A stretch of DNA of 64,000 bases from Rhizobium sp. R711 (GTDB lineage: Bacteria > Pseudomonadota > Alphaproteobacteria > Rhizobiales > Rhizobiaceae), in contig NZ_LOKZ01000034.1 of the NCBI RefSeq assembly GCF_002211365.1, positions 62,001 through 126,000 on the forward strand, in the 5' to 3' direction. Shown one piece after another: positions 42,610-51,917 of the stretch. Numbering within the stretch: position 1 is the first letter of the stretch; each line of letters starts with the position of its first letter. The notes below the pieces were generated by a model. It saw only the letters and a list, made by a program, of their open reading frames with translations, ran no database searches and was not told the DNA's origin. The position numbers and the translations under genes were made by a program.

Positions 42610-43980
42610 TTAACGCCGCGTCCGGCCGTCATATTGCTTTACCGTATCCCCGCCGAAGATGAGCCGCTGCGGGTTGCGGTCGAAATCACTTATCGCATTG
42701 CTAAGGTTCTGGACGGTGGAGCGCGTGTCGTTGATAAGCGACTGCATATCGCGCAGGCCACCGCTGGAAAACTTCTGCAGATTGTCCGCAATCGGGCCGA
42801 TCCGCGAATTGAGGTTGTCGGCCACCTTTTTGAACGAGGTGAGCGTGTCACGCGCCTGCGCAAAAAGCGACTGCGTATTGTCCGTTCCGAGCAGCGCATC
42901 GAGCTTGATCAGAATACCGTCGACGCGTGTGGACGCCGAATTCAGCTTGTTCGCCATCTGCGACACGTCCTGAATCGTCTGATCGATATCCTTCTGCCGA
43001 GCCGAAACGGTGTTTGCGACATCCTTGATGGACGCGACTGCACTGCGCGCATCCTTGGTCGCCTGGGAGATGTCGTCCACGGATCCCTTGACTTTCGCCG
43101 GATCGATCTGCGCTACCAGAGTATCCACCCGATCGAGTGTCGCCTGCGCCTTCTTGCCGAGATCGTTGTAGGTCGTTGCCGTCTCCTGGAATTTCTGGAT
43201 CGCACCCTTGAAGTCGCCCGACGCATCGGCAACGTCGCGGCTGACCTTCTCGGCATTGCTGAGAATAGTATCGATCTTCTTCGCATCGACGGCCTTCACG
43301 AGCGCTTCGACCGCCTCCAGCGTCGTGTCGACACGACCCGAGACTTTCCGAACCGTATCGGACAGTTGCCCGACGCTTTGCAGGAATGAATCAATATTGC
43401 CGGAATTCTTGGCCAACGCGTCGGAGAACGTCTCTGCATTCTGCAACGTCTTCGTCAGTGGTCCGCGTGCGTCCTTCACAAACCCCTGAACCTGCCCGAT
43501 GGCATCGTTTGCGCGGTCGAGAATCTTGTCCGCCGTCGCCAGAAGGTTGGTCACGCTCGACTGGTCAGCGACGATCACCGCTCGCTTCCCTGTGTCAATC
43601 GACTGCTGAAGGATGTTCTTCTCGCCGATCTTACCGCCGGAGAGCTCGATGTAGGCGGCACCCGTCAGACCCTGGATTTCAAGGATGGCTTTCGTCGAGG
43701 GATAGATCGGCGCATCAACGCGCACCTCAGTAAACGCCAGCGAGAAGCTCGGATCGTCTGCATCGATCGACAGCGACTTCACCGAGCCGACCTGAATGCC
43801 GTTGAAGCGCACCGGCGAACCGACGCTCAGACCGTTCGCGGAGCCCGGGATGCGGACGATCAGTTCAGCCATCGGCCCGCCGCGCCCGTATTCAGCCATC
43901 CAGTAGACGAAGCCGAACGCCGCCGCGATAACAAGCACCGTGAAAAAGCCGACAATCGTGTAGTTCGCTTTTGTTTCCAT
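42610..43980 (-). CDS. mlaD: MlaD/MCE-domain lipid-binding protein
   Basis: A 456-residue protein with one N-terminal membrane span (about 8-27) and an MCE domain (about 40-115; GSANGLSVGSPVRFNGIQVG is typical). The following 300 residues form long helices rich in Asp, Lys and Ser, probably a tube-forming or coiled extension as in PqiB/YebT or long MlaD forms. The MCE protein carries phospholipid between membranes. It is longer than E. coli MlaD (about 180 residues). It lies 9 bp after mlaF. Confidence 0.9.
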   Translation of the reverse strand: METKANYTIVGFFTVLVIAAAFGFVYWMAEYGRGGPMAELIVRIPGSANGLSVGSPVRFNGIQVGSVKSLSIDADDPSFSLAFTEVRVDAPIYPSTKAILEIQGLTGAAYIELSGGKIGEKNILQQSIDTGKRAVIVADQSSVTNLLATADKILDRANDAIGQVQGFVKDARGPLTKTLQNAETFSDALAKNSGNIDSFLQSVGQLSDTVRKVSGRVDTTLEAVEALVKAVDAKKIDTILSNAEKVSRDVADASGDFKGAIQKFQETATTYNDLGKKAQATLDRVDTLVAQIDPAKVKGSVDDISQATKDARSAVASIKDVANTVSARQKDIDQTIQDVSQMANKLNSASTRVDGILIKLDALLGTDNTQSLFAQARDTLTSFKKVADNLNSRIGPIADNLQKFSSGGLRDMQSLINDTRSTVQNLSNAISDFDRNPQRLIFGGDTVKQYDGRTRR

Positions 43981-43989
43981 CGTATCCGC

Positions 43990-44835
43990 TCACTTCCCGC
44001 GGCTATCTTGCGCCAGGCTGTCGTCGCCGGCGTGGCTGTTTTGCGGCACGATCGAGCGCGCCCTCTTGCCCTTGAAATAAGCCTGAACCCACGGATCATC
44101 GCAGGCCAGCATGTCGTCTATTGTTCCCTCGACCAATACCCGTTTCTTGCCAAGCACGGCAATGCGGTCGCAGACGGAGAAGAGGCTGTCGAGGTCGTGG
44201 GTGACCATGTAGACGGTCAGTCCAAGCGTGTCCCTGAGCCTTGCAATAAGCTCATCGAACTCCGCTGCCCCGATTGGATCAAGGCCTGACGTCGGTTCGT
44301 CGAGGAACACCAGCTCGGGATCGAGTGCCAGGGCGCGTGCCAGCGCCGCACGCTTGATCATACCGCCCGAAAGCTCGGAAGGGTATTTGTCGGCAGCATC
44401 AGCCGCGAGTCCAACCAGCCGGATCTTGAGCTGAGCCAGTTCGTCCATCAACGACTGCGGCAGATCCAGATACTCGCGCATCGGCACCTGGATGTTTTCC
44501 TTGACGGTCAGCGAGGAGAAAAGTGCCCCCTGCTGAAACAGCACACCGAGCCGCATGTCGAGCGCATTGCGCTGCGGTTCGTCCAGTTGATCGAAGTCCT
44601 GACCGAGAATCTTGATGGTGCCCGAGCGCCGCGGCAGCAGCCGAAGCACGGTCCGCATCAAGACAGACTTGCCCGTTCCCGACGCGCCGACAAAACCGAG
44701 AATTTCACCGCGATAGATATCGAGGTTCAGATTGTCGAGGACGACCTTCGACCCGAAACCGACGGTGACGCCGCGCGCAGACAGCACGACTTTCCGCCCC
44801 TCGTTGTTTCTGGTCTCTGTCTGTTGTCCGTCCAC
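43990..44835 (-). CDS. mlaF: MlaF-type ABC transporter ATPase
   Basis: The 281-residue ATPase of the phospholipid transporter. Walker A is GASGTGKS at residues 50-57, the Q-loop is in VLFQQGALFSSL, the signature is ELSGGMIKRAALARAL and Walker B is LVFLDEPTSGLDP. The FQQGALF loop is typical of MlaF proteins. It lies 9 bp after mlaE and 9 bp before mlaD, all co-directional. Confidence 0.94.
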   Translation of the reverse strand: MDGQQTETRNNEGRKVVLSARGVTVGFGSKVVLDNLNLDIYRGEILGFVGASGTGKSVLMRTVLRLLPRRSGTIKILGQDFDQLDEPQRNALDMRLGVLFQQGALFSSLTVKENIQVPMREYLDLPQSLMDELAQLKIRLVGLAADAADKYPSELSGGMIKRAALARALALDPELVFLDEPTSGLDPIGAAEFDELIARLRDTLGLTVYMVTHDLDSLFSVCDRIAVLGKKRVLVEGTIDDMLACDDPWVQAYFKGKRARSIVPQNSHAGDDSLAQDSRGK

Positions 44836-44844
44836 GTACGATCC

Positions 44845-46014
44845 TTAGAAATTGATGGCCGCATAGAACATGGCAAAAAGCCCGTCCATGAGGATAACGA
44901 CGAAGATCGCCTTCACCACCGACGCGGTCACATGCTGGCCAAGCGACTCGGCGCTGCCGCCTACCTTTAAGCCCTCGACCGCCGCAACGATACCGATAAC
45001 CAGCGCCATGAACGGCGCCTTGATCATCCCGGACAGGACCGTCGACAGCGTGATCGCCTCATGCAGGCGGGCGATGAAGTTGGCGAAGGTAATGCCGGAG
45101 TAGGCCCAGGCAACCACGGCTGCGCCGGCGAGCGACGCAAAGTTCGCAATGACGGTCAACAGCGGCAGCGCCACCGTAAGGGCAACCAGGCGCGGGAAGA
45201 TCAGCACGCCGACGGGATTGAGCCCCATCACCTTCAGCGCATCGACCTCCTCGCGCATCTTCATGGAGCCGATTTCGGCGGTGATGGCGCTACCGGAACG
45301 GCCAGCGATCATGATTGCCGTCAGGAGCACGCCGATTTCGCGAAGCTGCAGGATACCGACGAGGTCGACGACGAAGACTTCCGCGCCGAAATAGCGGAGC
45401 TGGAAGGCGCCCTGCTGCGCGATGATCGCGCCGATCAGGAACGACATCAGCAATATGATCGGCACCGCGCGTACGCCCATATGGTCGATCTGATTGACGA
45501 TCGACGCCGGCGAGACCCCACTGCCGCGCCCGAACTTCATCTGTGCGCCGCGGACGGCGGAGCCGAGAATATACATCGCGGCTGCAAGGTTGTTCCATAT
45601 CTCGAACGTGATCTTGCCGATCGGCGCGAAGATCCACTCCAGCCAGCTTGCGCCTTGCTGCGGTTCCTGCTCGGACAGCGGCGGCTCCTCGGAAAACTCC
45701 GCGATCATTTCGTCGATATGCGCGTTGCTGCCTTCGAAGCGCACGGTGCCACCTGCGCCTTCCACCTGCTTTTTCAGCCGGCACAGCAGCCAGACACCCG
45801 CCGTGTCGATGTCCGTCACGCCTGACAGGTCGAGGGTCACCTCGCCGCTTCGACCCGCAGTGAGCTTCTCGAAGTCGCGCAAAACGAGATGCAGGTTCGC
45901 GCTTCGCCAGTTCCCCTCGATATGAACGAGCTGGCCCGCGCCATGGGTCTGGTCGTCCACATGCAGTGAGGCGGCGTTACGGGTTTCGGACTTCAAAACG
46001 CTTGTGTCTTTCAA
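44845..46014 (-). CDS. mlaE: MlaE-type permease with N-terminal STAS domain
   Basis: A 389-residue permease. Residues 1-120 are a STAS/MlaB-like domain (LDLSGVTDIDTAGVWLLCRL), normally a separate protein, and the rest is the MlaE membrane domain with five to six helices (GSAITAEIGSMKMREEVDAL; VGVLIFPRLVALTV). Together with MlaF it forms the inner-membrane complex that exports or returns phospholipid. The start is TTG at 46014, with no good ribosome-binding site; a later start (the TTG at codon 7) is possible. It heads the operon and is divergent from the epimerase gene. Confidence 0.9.
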   Translation of the reverse strand: MKDTSVLKSETRNAASLHVDDQTHGAGQLVHIEGNWRSANLHLVLRDFEKLTAGRSGEVTLDLSGVTDIDTAGVWLLCRLKKQVEGAGGTVRFEGSNAHIDEMIAEFSEEPPLSEQEPQQGASWLEWIFAPIGKITFEIWNNLAAAMYILGSAVRGAQMKFGRGSGVSPASIVNQIDHMGVRAVPIILLMSFLIGAIIAQQGAFQLRYFGAEVFVVDLVGILQLREIGVLLTAIMIAGRSGSAITAEIGSMKMREEVDALKVMGLNPVGVLIFPRLVALTVALPLLTVIANFASLAGAAVVAWAYSGITFANFIARLHEAITLSTVLSGMIKAPFMALVIGIVAAVEGLKVGGSAESLGQHVTASVVKAIFVVILMDGLFAMFYAAINF

Positions 46015-46113
46015 GGCTTACGGCGACATTGCCGACTCGCGAACTAGCGGTTCGCCGCTTCGGATCAATATACCCAAGCCACACCAAATTTCCATGCGCG
46101 CAGGATTGCAAAT

Positions 46114-47097
46114 ATGCCACGGTCGCTTGAAATTCAGACGGAATCCTTCCCCATCTCAGGCACATTTACGATCTCGCGCGGCGCCAAAACGTCAGCAGAC
46201 GTGATCCTCTGCACAATCCGCGAGCACGGGATTGTCGGCCGGGGCGAGGGTGTTCCCTATCGCCGTTATGGCGAGACCATGGAAAGCGTCACCGCCCAGG
46301 TCGAAGCTGCAAGGCCGCTGATCGAGGCGGGCCTGACGCGCAAGGAACTACAGCGAGCGATGCCACCCGGTGCGGCGCGCAATGCGGTTGACTGCGCCCT
46401 CTGGGACCTCGAAGCCAAGAGCTCTGGCAATTCGGTCATCAAAAACCTGGGTCTCATGAAGCCGAAACCTTTGACGACGGCCTTCACGATCTCTCTCGGT
46501 GAGCCTGATGTCATGGCAGCGCAGGCGCGCGCGAACGCCGATCGGGCGCTTTTGAAGGTCAAGGTCGGTACGGGCGACGATGAAAGCCGCATCCGCGCGG
46601 TGCGCGAGGCAGCGCCTGATGTCGCGATCATTCTCGATGCCAATGAGGGTTGGCCTGAAGAGACGCTGGAGCATCATCTGCGCATCGCTGCCGAGATGGG
46701 TGTCGCCGTCGTTGAGCAGCCGCTGCCGGCGGGCAAGGATGAGCTTCTGGCTGAGATCCACCGTCCCGTGCTCGTTTGTGCGGATGAGAGTGTCCACCAC
46801 ACCGGCGACCTGGCAAGCCTTCGCGACCGCTACGATGCGATCAACATCAAGCTCGACAAGACAGGCGGTCTCACCGAGGCGCTCGCCATGAAAAAAGAGG
46901 CGCAACGCCTTGATTTCAAGATCATGGTTGGCTGCATGGTCGGCACATCGCTGGCAATGGCGCCGGCCGTGTTGTTGGCGCAGGATGCCGAATTCGTCGA
47001 CCTGGACGGACCGCTGCTTCTGGCTCGCGACCGCGAACCAGGGCTGCGCTACGCCGCCTCTCTCGTCTGGCCGCCAGAAACGACGCTCTGGGGCTGA
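46114..47097 (+). CDS. Dipeptide epimerase-like enolase-superfamily enzyme
   Basis: A 327-residue enzyme of the muconate-lactonising subgroup of the enolase superfamily. Metal ligands are Asp175, Glu201 and Asp224; the N-terminal base is in the Lys-x-Lys motif (KVKVG, Lys148/Lys150) and the second Lys lies in INIKLDKTGG. Close relatives are L-Ala-D/L-Glu epimerases (YcjG) and N-acyl-D-glutamate racemases; the neighbourhood does not decide. Its last 49 bases overlap the end of a convergent MFS gene. Confidence 0.88.
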   Translation: MPRSLEIQTESFPISGTFTISRGAKTSADVILCTIREHGIVGRGEGVPYRRYGETMESVTAQVEAARPLIEAGLTRKELQRAMPPGAARNAVDCALWDLEAKSSGNSVIKNLGLMKPKPLTTAFTISLGEPDVMAAQARANADRALLKVKVGTGDDESRIRAVREAAPDVAIILDANEGWPEETLEHHLRIAAEMGVAVVEQPLPAGKDELLAEIHRPVLVCADESVHHTGDLASLRDRYDAINIKLDKTGGLTEALAMKKEAQRLDFKIMVGCMVGTSLAMAPAVLLAQDAEFVDLDGPLLLARDREPGLRYAASLVWPPETTLWG

Positions 47098-48269
47098 AGA
47101 TAGTAAGCCACGATGAGCAGGCTCAGTCCGGTCAGGGCGACCAGCGCCATGACGTAGTAGCTTGCGAGCCCTAGCCACGCATAGATGTAGCCGGAGGCGA
47201 TCGTCATCAGCCCCATGAACATGCCGTTGTAGAAGAAATAGGCGCCCTGTGCAGACGATTCCTGAGTCTCCTGCACGGAGGCGACGATCCTTCTCTGTAC
47301 GCCGGTATGCACGAAGGCGTAGGTGCAGGAATGCATGCACTGGAGCAAAAAGAAGCCCCAGAAACCCCAGTGCATCGGGAACAGGATCCAGCGACAGACG
47401 CTGACCGCCGCACCAAACCGAATCAGCGTCCAGGCACTGAAACGACGGCTAAGCCGCCGGGACAGAAAGAACACCGTTACCTCGGCTGCAACGCCGGCAC
47501 TCCAAAGGATCGCGATCTGCGTCCCTGAGAAGCCGAGATCCCGCCAGTAGAGGGACGCAAACGCCTGCAAGACAGCATGACTCGACTGTTGGATTGCGAC
47601 GCCGATCAGCAATGCAAGCAGATGCGGTTGACGCAGCGAACTGCCGGTCGCCGCGGAAATATCGACGGGCGTTCCGCGCCTGCGTGTCGGGCCGATCCGT
47701 GGACAGTAGATCGCCATCACAACGGTTGTCACGAAACCAAAGGTCATGACCGGCAGCACCATCTCGCCGCCCCAGTGCCCGATCAACTGCCCGCCGATCA
47801 GGGTGGAGACGATAAACGCGACCGAACCCCACACCCGCATCGAGCCGTAATCCAGCCCCCAGCGCCTGACACCGGAAATCACGATCGACTCGACGACCGG
47901 GACATAACAGGCAAAGGTCGCTCCCTGGATCGTGTAGACGATCAGCACTGGCCAGAATGTATTCGTCCAGTAGAGCGCGATCGCCGTCAGCAGCGATAGA
48001 CAGCCCGAAAACGGCAGCACATCGGCGCGCTCTTTCATCCGGTCGGCATACATCGCGACGATGGGAGCGACGAGCACGCGCACCACCATCGGCACGGCGA
48101 GAATGACACCGATCTCATGGTCGTTGAACTCGTGCAGCGCAAGCCACATCGGGAAAAACGGCAGGGCAACGCCGTTGACGAGCAAAGGCGCACAATAGGA
48201 CAAGGCACTGAGCACACGGAAGCGCGGTGGTGCCCCCTCACTCGCCGGAGGATTTTGCGCGGGAATCAT
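47049..48269 (-). CDS. MFS transporter, HcaT/MFS_1_like
   Basis: A 406-residue transporter with twelve hydrophobic segments. The ALSYCAPLLVNGVALPFFP start and the RVWGSVAFIVSTLIGG helix-4/5 region resemble the HcaT (3-phenylpropionate/nucleoside) branch. I start at ATG 48269; the frame also opens at a GTG 12 codons earlier. The substrate is unknown. The C-terminus overlaps the epimerase gene on the other strand by 49 bases. Confidence 0.85.
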   Translation of the reverse strand: MIPAQNPPASEGAPPRFRVLSALSYCAPLLVNGVALPFFPMWLALHEFNDHEIGVILAVPMVVRVLVAPIVAMYADRMKERADVLPFSGCLSLLTAIALYWTNTFWPVLIVYTIQGATFACYVPVVESIVISGVRRWGLDYGSMRVWGSVAFIVSTLIGGQLIGHWGGEMVLPVMTFGFVTTVVMAIYCPRIGPTRRRGTPVDISAATGSSLRQPHLLALLIGVAIQQSSHAVLQAFASLYWRDLGFSGTQIAILWSAGVAAEVTVFFLSRRLSRRFSAWTLIRFGAAVSVCRWILFPMHWGFWGFFLLQCMHSCTYAFVHTGVQRRIVASVQETQESSAQGAYFFYNGMFMGLMTIASGYIYAWLGLASYYVMALVALTGLSLLIVAYYLQPQSVVSGGQTREAA

Positions 48270-48430
48270 GGGGTAGACCTGTAGGAACTGAACGTTGCCT
48301 AACACGTCAACCTAAGGGCGACTATGGCAAGAAATTGCCCAACTGAAACGTTTTAGAAAATAAATAGGGCCTGTCGCAAAGACACAACGGGCTAAATAGA
48401 TTCATTGAATTACGGGCTCGCAAGACCGCT

Positions 48431-49237
48431 TTAGGCGGCCTGCTGCGCGACGTCCTTTTCGCGATGACCGATCGCCATCGGAATCGACTGTAGATCGCTC
48501 ATGGTGCGCCACTCGATCAATTCAAAGGTGCCGTCTTCATGCTCGGCGATCGCTGTGCAGCTTTCGACCCAGTCCCCGGTATTGATGTAGCGGATCCCAT
48601 CCATGTCTTCCATCACCGCATGGTGAATGTGGCCACAAATCACGCCGTCCGCACCATGTTTCCGAGCTTCGTCAGCGACGACGCGCTGGAACTCGCCGAT
48701 GAAGTTGACCGCATGCTTGACCTGAAGCTTGGCCCATGCGGAAAATGACCAGTAAGGCATTCCCATCCGGCGGCGGATCGCCGCGAGCCCAATATTGACC
48801 ATGATCGCCATGTCGTATGCCCAGTCACCGAGATAGGCGAGCAGGCGGGCATTGCGCACCACGACGTCGAACTCGTCGCCGTGCAGCACGAGGTACTTCT
48901 TGCCGTCGGCAGCTTCATGCATGATGCGCTCGGCGACCTCGATGCCACCGAAATGGGTGCCTGGAAAGTCGCGAAGGAATTCGTCGTGATTGCCGGGGAT
49001 ATAAATGACCCGCGTGCCCTTGCGCGCCTTGCGCAGCAGCTTCTGAACGACGTCATTGCAATCCTGCGGCCAGTACCAGCTACGCTTCAGCCGCCAGCCG
49101 TCAACGATGTCGCCAACGAGGACAATGGTGTCCGCCTCGTGATGCTTGAGAAAATCCAACAGGAAGTCCACCTTCGCGGCCTTGGAGCCGAGATGTACAT
49201 CGGAAATGAAAAGCGTACGGAAGTGCCGCGTATCCAT
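48431..49237 (-). CDS. LpxH-like UDP-2,3-diacylglucosamine diphosphatase family phosphoesterase
   Basis: A 268-residue calcineurin-type metallophosphoesterase. Motifs in order: ISDVHLGSKAAK, VLVGDIVDGW, IPGNHDEF, HGDEFD and CGHIHHA, giving the full set of dimetal ligands. It resembles LpxH, which cleaves UDP-2,3-diacylglucosamine in lipid A synthesis, but alphaproteobacteria usually use LpxI there, so the natural substrate is unclear. Start at 49237 has GAGGGA upstream. Confidence 0.85.
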   Translation of the reverse strand: MDTRHFRTLFISDVHLGSKAAKVDFLLDFLKHHEADTIVLVGDIVDGWRLKRSWYWPQDCNDVVQKLLRKARKGTRVIYIPGNHDEFLRDFPGTHFGGIEVAERIMHEAADGKKYLVLHGDEFDVVVRNARLLAYLGDWAYDMAIMVNIGLAAIRRRMGMPYWSFSAWAKLQVKHAVNFIGEFQRVVADEARKHGADGVICGHIHHAVMEDMDGIRYINTGDWVESCTAIAEHEDGTFELIEWRTMSDLQSIPMAIGHREKDVAQQAA

Positions 49238-49479
49238 GTTGTCCCTCACAAGCATCCTGCTCGTGTCCCATCGTTCACCTGCCTCTCAAAACCAGAGTCG
49301 TGTTTCAGGAAGATGACATGCTGGTGCCCTGCCTGATTTTCCCGGTTGCCACCGCGCCTCGATGCAACGGCGACAGATTTGCGCTGTTTTCGTATTTCGA
49401 ACGGAAATTCCGACTGTTCCGCCATCCCGTTTGATGTATTGAAGGCATTTCAAAGACAGCATGCGGCAGCCCGGAGGCG

Positions 49480-51795
49480 ATGATGGATCATCAGGAAAAG
49501 TCCAAGACGGAAAAGAATCTGGCAGGTGGAAGCCTGGACGAGCAGGCGCTCTACTTCCATCGCTATCCGCGTCCGGGCAAGCTCGAGATCCAGGCGATCA
49601 AGCCGCTCGGCAACCAGCGCGACCTGGCTCTTGCCTATTCCCCCGGCGTCGCAGCACCCTGTCTAGCGATCCGCGATCATCCCGAGACGGCCGCCGATTA
49701 TACCTCGCGTGCAAATCTCGTAGCGGTCATTTCTAACGGTACGGCCGTTCTCGGCCTCGGCAATATCGGCCCGCTGGCATCAAAGCCGGTCATGGAGGGA
49801 AAAGCCGTCCTGTTCAAGAAGTTCGCTAACATCGACGTCTTCGATATCGAGGTCGATGCATCGAGCGTCGAGCAGATGGTCTCGACCGTCGCTTCGCTCG
49901 AGCCGACCTTCGGCGGCATCAATCTCGAGGACATCAAGGCGCCGGAATGTTTCGAAATCGAGCGTCGCCTGCGCGAGACCATGAAGATCCCGGTCTTCCA
50001 TGATGACCAGCACGGCACCGCCATCATTGTCGCTGCCGCGATCCTCAATGGCCTGGAACTGGCGAGCAAGAAGATCGACGAGGTCAAGATCGTTGCCTCC
50101 GGCGCAGGTGCTGCCGCCCTCGCCTGCCTCAATCTCCTCGTCACGCTGGGCGCCAAACGCGAAAACATCTGGGTTCATGACATCGAAGGTCTGGTCTACG
50201 AAGGCCGCACCGAACTGATGGACGAGTGGAAGAGCGTCTACGCCCAGAAGAGCGACACGCGCACGCTTGCCGAAAACATCGGCGGCGCCGACGTCTTCCT
50301 TGGCCTTTCCGCAGCGGGCGTGCTGAAGCCGGAGCTGCTGGCGCAGATGGCCGAAAACCCGCTGATCATGGCGCTCGCCAACCCAACGCCCGAAATCATG
50401 CCCGATCTCGCCCGCGCTGCCCGTCCCGATGCGATGATCTGCACCGGTCGCTCCGACTTCCCGAACCAGGTGAACAACGTTCTCTGCTTCCCCTATATTT
50501 TCCGGGGCGCGTTGGATTGCGGCGCGGTCACTATCAACGAAGAAATGAAGATGGCTGCCGTCCGCGCCATCGCGGCACTGGCGCGCGAAGAACCATCCGA
50601 CGTCGCCGCCCGCGCCTATTCGGGCGAAACGCCCGTCTTCGGCCCGAACTACCTGATCCCCTCGCCCTTTGACCCGCGCCTGATCCTGCGGATCGCCCCG
50701 GCCGTAGCGAAAGCCGCGGCCGAAAGCGGCGTCGCCCTGCGTCCGATTACCGATTTCGACGCTTATCTCGACCAGCTCAACCGTTTCGTCTTCCGCTCGG
50801 GCTTCATCATGAAGCCGATCTTTGCTGCGGCGAAGAATGCCGAGCGCAAGCGGGTGATCTTCTCCGAAGGTGAAGACGAACGCGTCTTGCGCGCCGCACA
50901 GGTGCTGCTCGAAGAAGGCATTGCCAAGCCAATCCTGATTGGCCGCCCATCAGTCATCGAAACACGTCTGAAGCGCTACGGTCTGCGCATCCGGCCGCTA
51001 GCCGATTTTGACGTCATCAACCCGGAAGACGATCCGCGCTTCCGCGAATATGTCGATCTCTATTTCTCGCTGGTTGGACGTCGGGGCGTCATTCCGGAAG
51101 CCGCGCGCACGATCGTTCGTACCAACACGACTGTTATCGGCGCGTTGGCGCTGAAGCGGGGCGAAGCCGATGCGCTTATCTGTGGCCTGGAAGGCCGTTA
51201 CGAGAAGCATCTGCGCGACGTCCGCCAGATCATCGGCAAGAGGCAGGACGTGTGCGACTTCTCGGCACTCAGCCTGCTGATTTCACAACGCGGCGCCACC
51301 TTCTTCACGGACACCTACGTCACCTTCAATCCGAGCGCGGAAGAGATTGCCGAGTCCGCGGTTCTCGCTGCCGAGGAAATCAGACGCTTCGGCATTACGC
51401 CGCGCGCTGCTCTTGTGTCCCACTCGAACTTCGGTTCCCGTGAGTCCGAAAGCGCGACGAAGATGCGTGCCGCTCTGAAGCTCGTGCGCGAAGCCGCGCC
51501 GGATCTCGAAGTGGACGGCGAAATGCATGGCGAAAGCGCGATCTCCGATGCCCTGCGCAAGCGCGTCATGCCCGACACGACCCTGCACGACGAAGCAAAC
51601 CTGCTGGTCTTCCCGAACCTCGACGCGGCCAACATCACTCTGGGCGTCGTAAAGTCGATGATTGACGGCTTGCATGTCGGGCCGATCCTGCTTGGCGCTG
51701 CGCTGCCGGCGCACATCCTCGCGCCCTCGGTGACCTCGCGCGGCGTCGTCAACATGGCAGCTCTCGCCGTCGTCGAGGCTTCACAGCCAGCGTGA
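49480..51795 (+). CDS. maeB: MaeB-type malic enzyme with phosphotransacetylase-like domain
   Basis: A 771-residue fusion. The N-terminal part (about 20-430) is malic enzyme: YSPGVAAPC, GLGNIGPLASKPV, NIDVFDIEVD, and an NAD(P) fold with IVASGAGAAALACL. The C-terminal part from about 440 (KRVIFSEGEDERVLRAAQV) resembles phosphotransacetylase and is a regulatory, not catalytic, domain in this family. It decarboxylates malate to pyruvate. Rhizobia carry an NAD-linked (Dme) and an NADP-linked (Tme) copy, and Dme is needed for symbiotic nitrogen fixation in Sinorhizobium; the length fits Dme, but cofactor choice is not decided from sequence. Confidence 0.95.
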   Translation: MMDHQEKSKTEKNLAGGSLDEQALYFHRYPRPGKLEIQAIKPLGNQRDLALAYSPGVAAPCLAIRDHPETAADYTSRANLVAVISNGTAVLGLGNIGPLASKPVMEGKAVLFKKFANIDVFDIEVDASSVEQMVSTVASLEPTFGGINLEDIKAPECFEIERRLRETMKIPVFHDDQHGTAIIVAAAILNGLELASKKIDEVKIVASGAGAAALACLNLLVTLGAKRENIWVHDIEGLVYEGRTELMDEWKSVYAQKSDTRTLAENIGGADVFLGLSAAGVLKPELLAQMAENPLIMALANPTPEIMPDLARAARPDAMICTGRSDFPNQVNNVLCFPYIFRGALDCGAVTINEEMKMAAVRAIAALAREEPSDVAARAYSGETPVFGPNYLIPSPFDPRLILRIAPAVAKAAAESGVALRPITDFDAYLDQLNRFVFRSGFIMKPIFAAAKNAERKRVIFSEGEDERVLRAAQVLLEEGIAKPILIGRPSVIETRLKRYGLRIRPLADFDVINPEDDPRFREYVDLYFSLVGRRGVIPEAARTIVRTNTTVIGALALKRGEADALICGLEGRYEKHLRDVRQIIGKRQDVCDFSALSLLISQRGATFFTDTYVTFNPSAEEIAESAVLAAEEIRRFGITPRAALVSHSNFGSRESESATKMRAALKLVREAAPDLEVDGEMHGESAISDALRKRVMPDTTLHDEANLLVFPNLDAANITLGVVKSMIDGLHVGPILLGAALPAHILAPSVTSRGVVNMAALAVVEASQPA

Positions 51796-51917
51796 TTTGC
51801 GGCAGATCGAGAAAATGCGGTAAGTTTCCGACCGCAGCTTGTTAAGACAAACGGGCTAGCAATGAAGGCGCGGCGGGATGCCGCGCCCTATGACCTGCTC
51901 ACCGATGGGACGATGCC

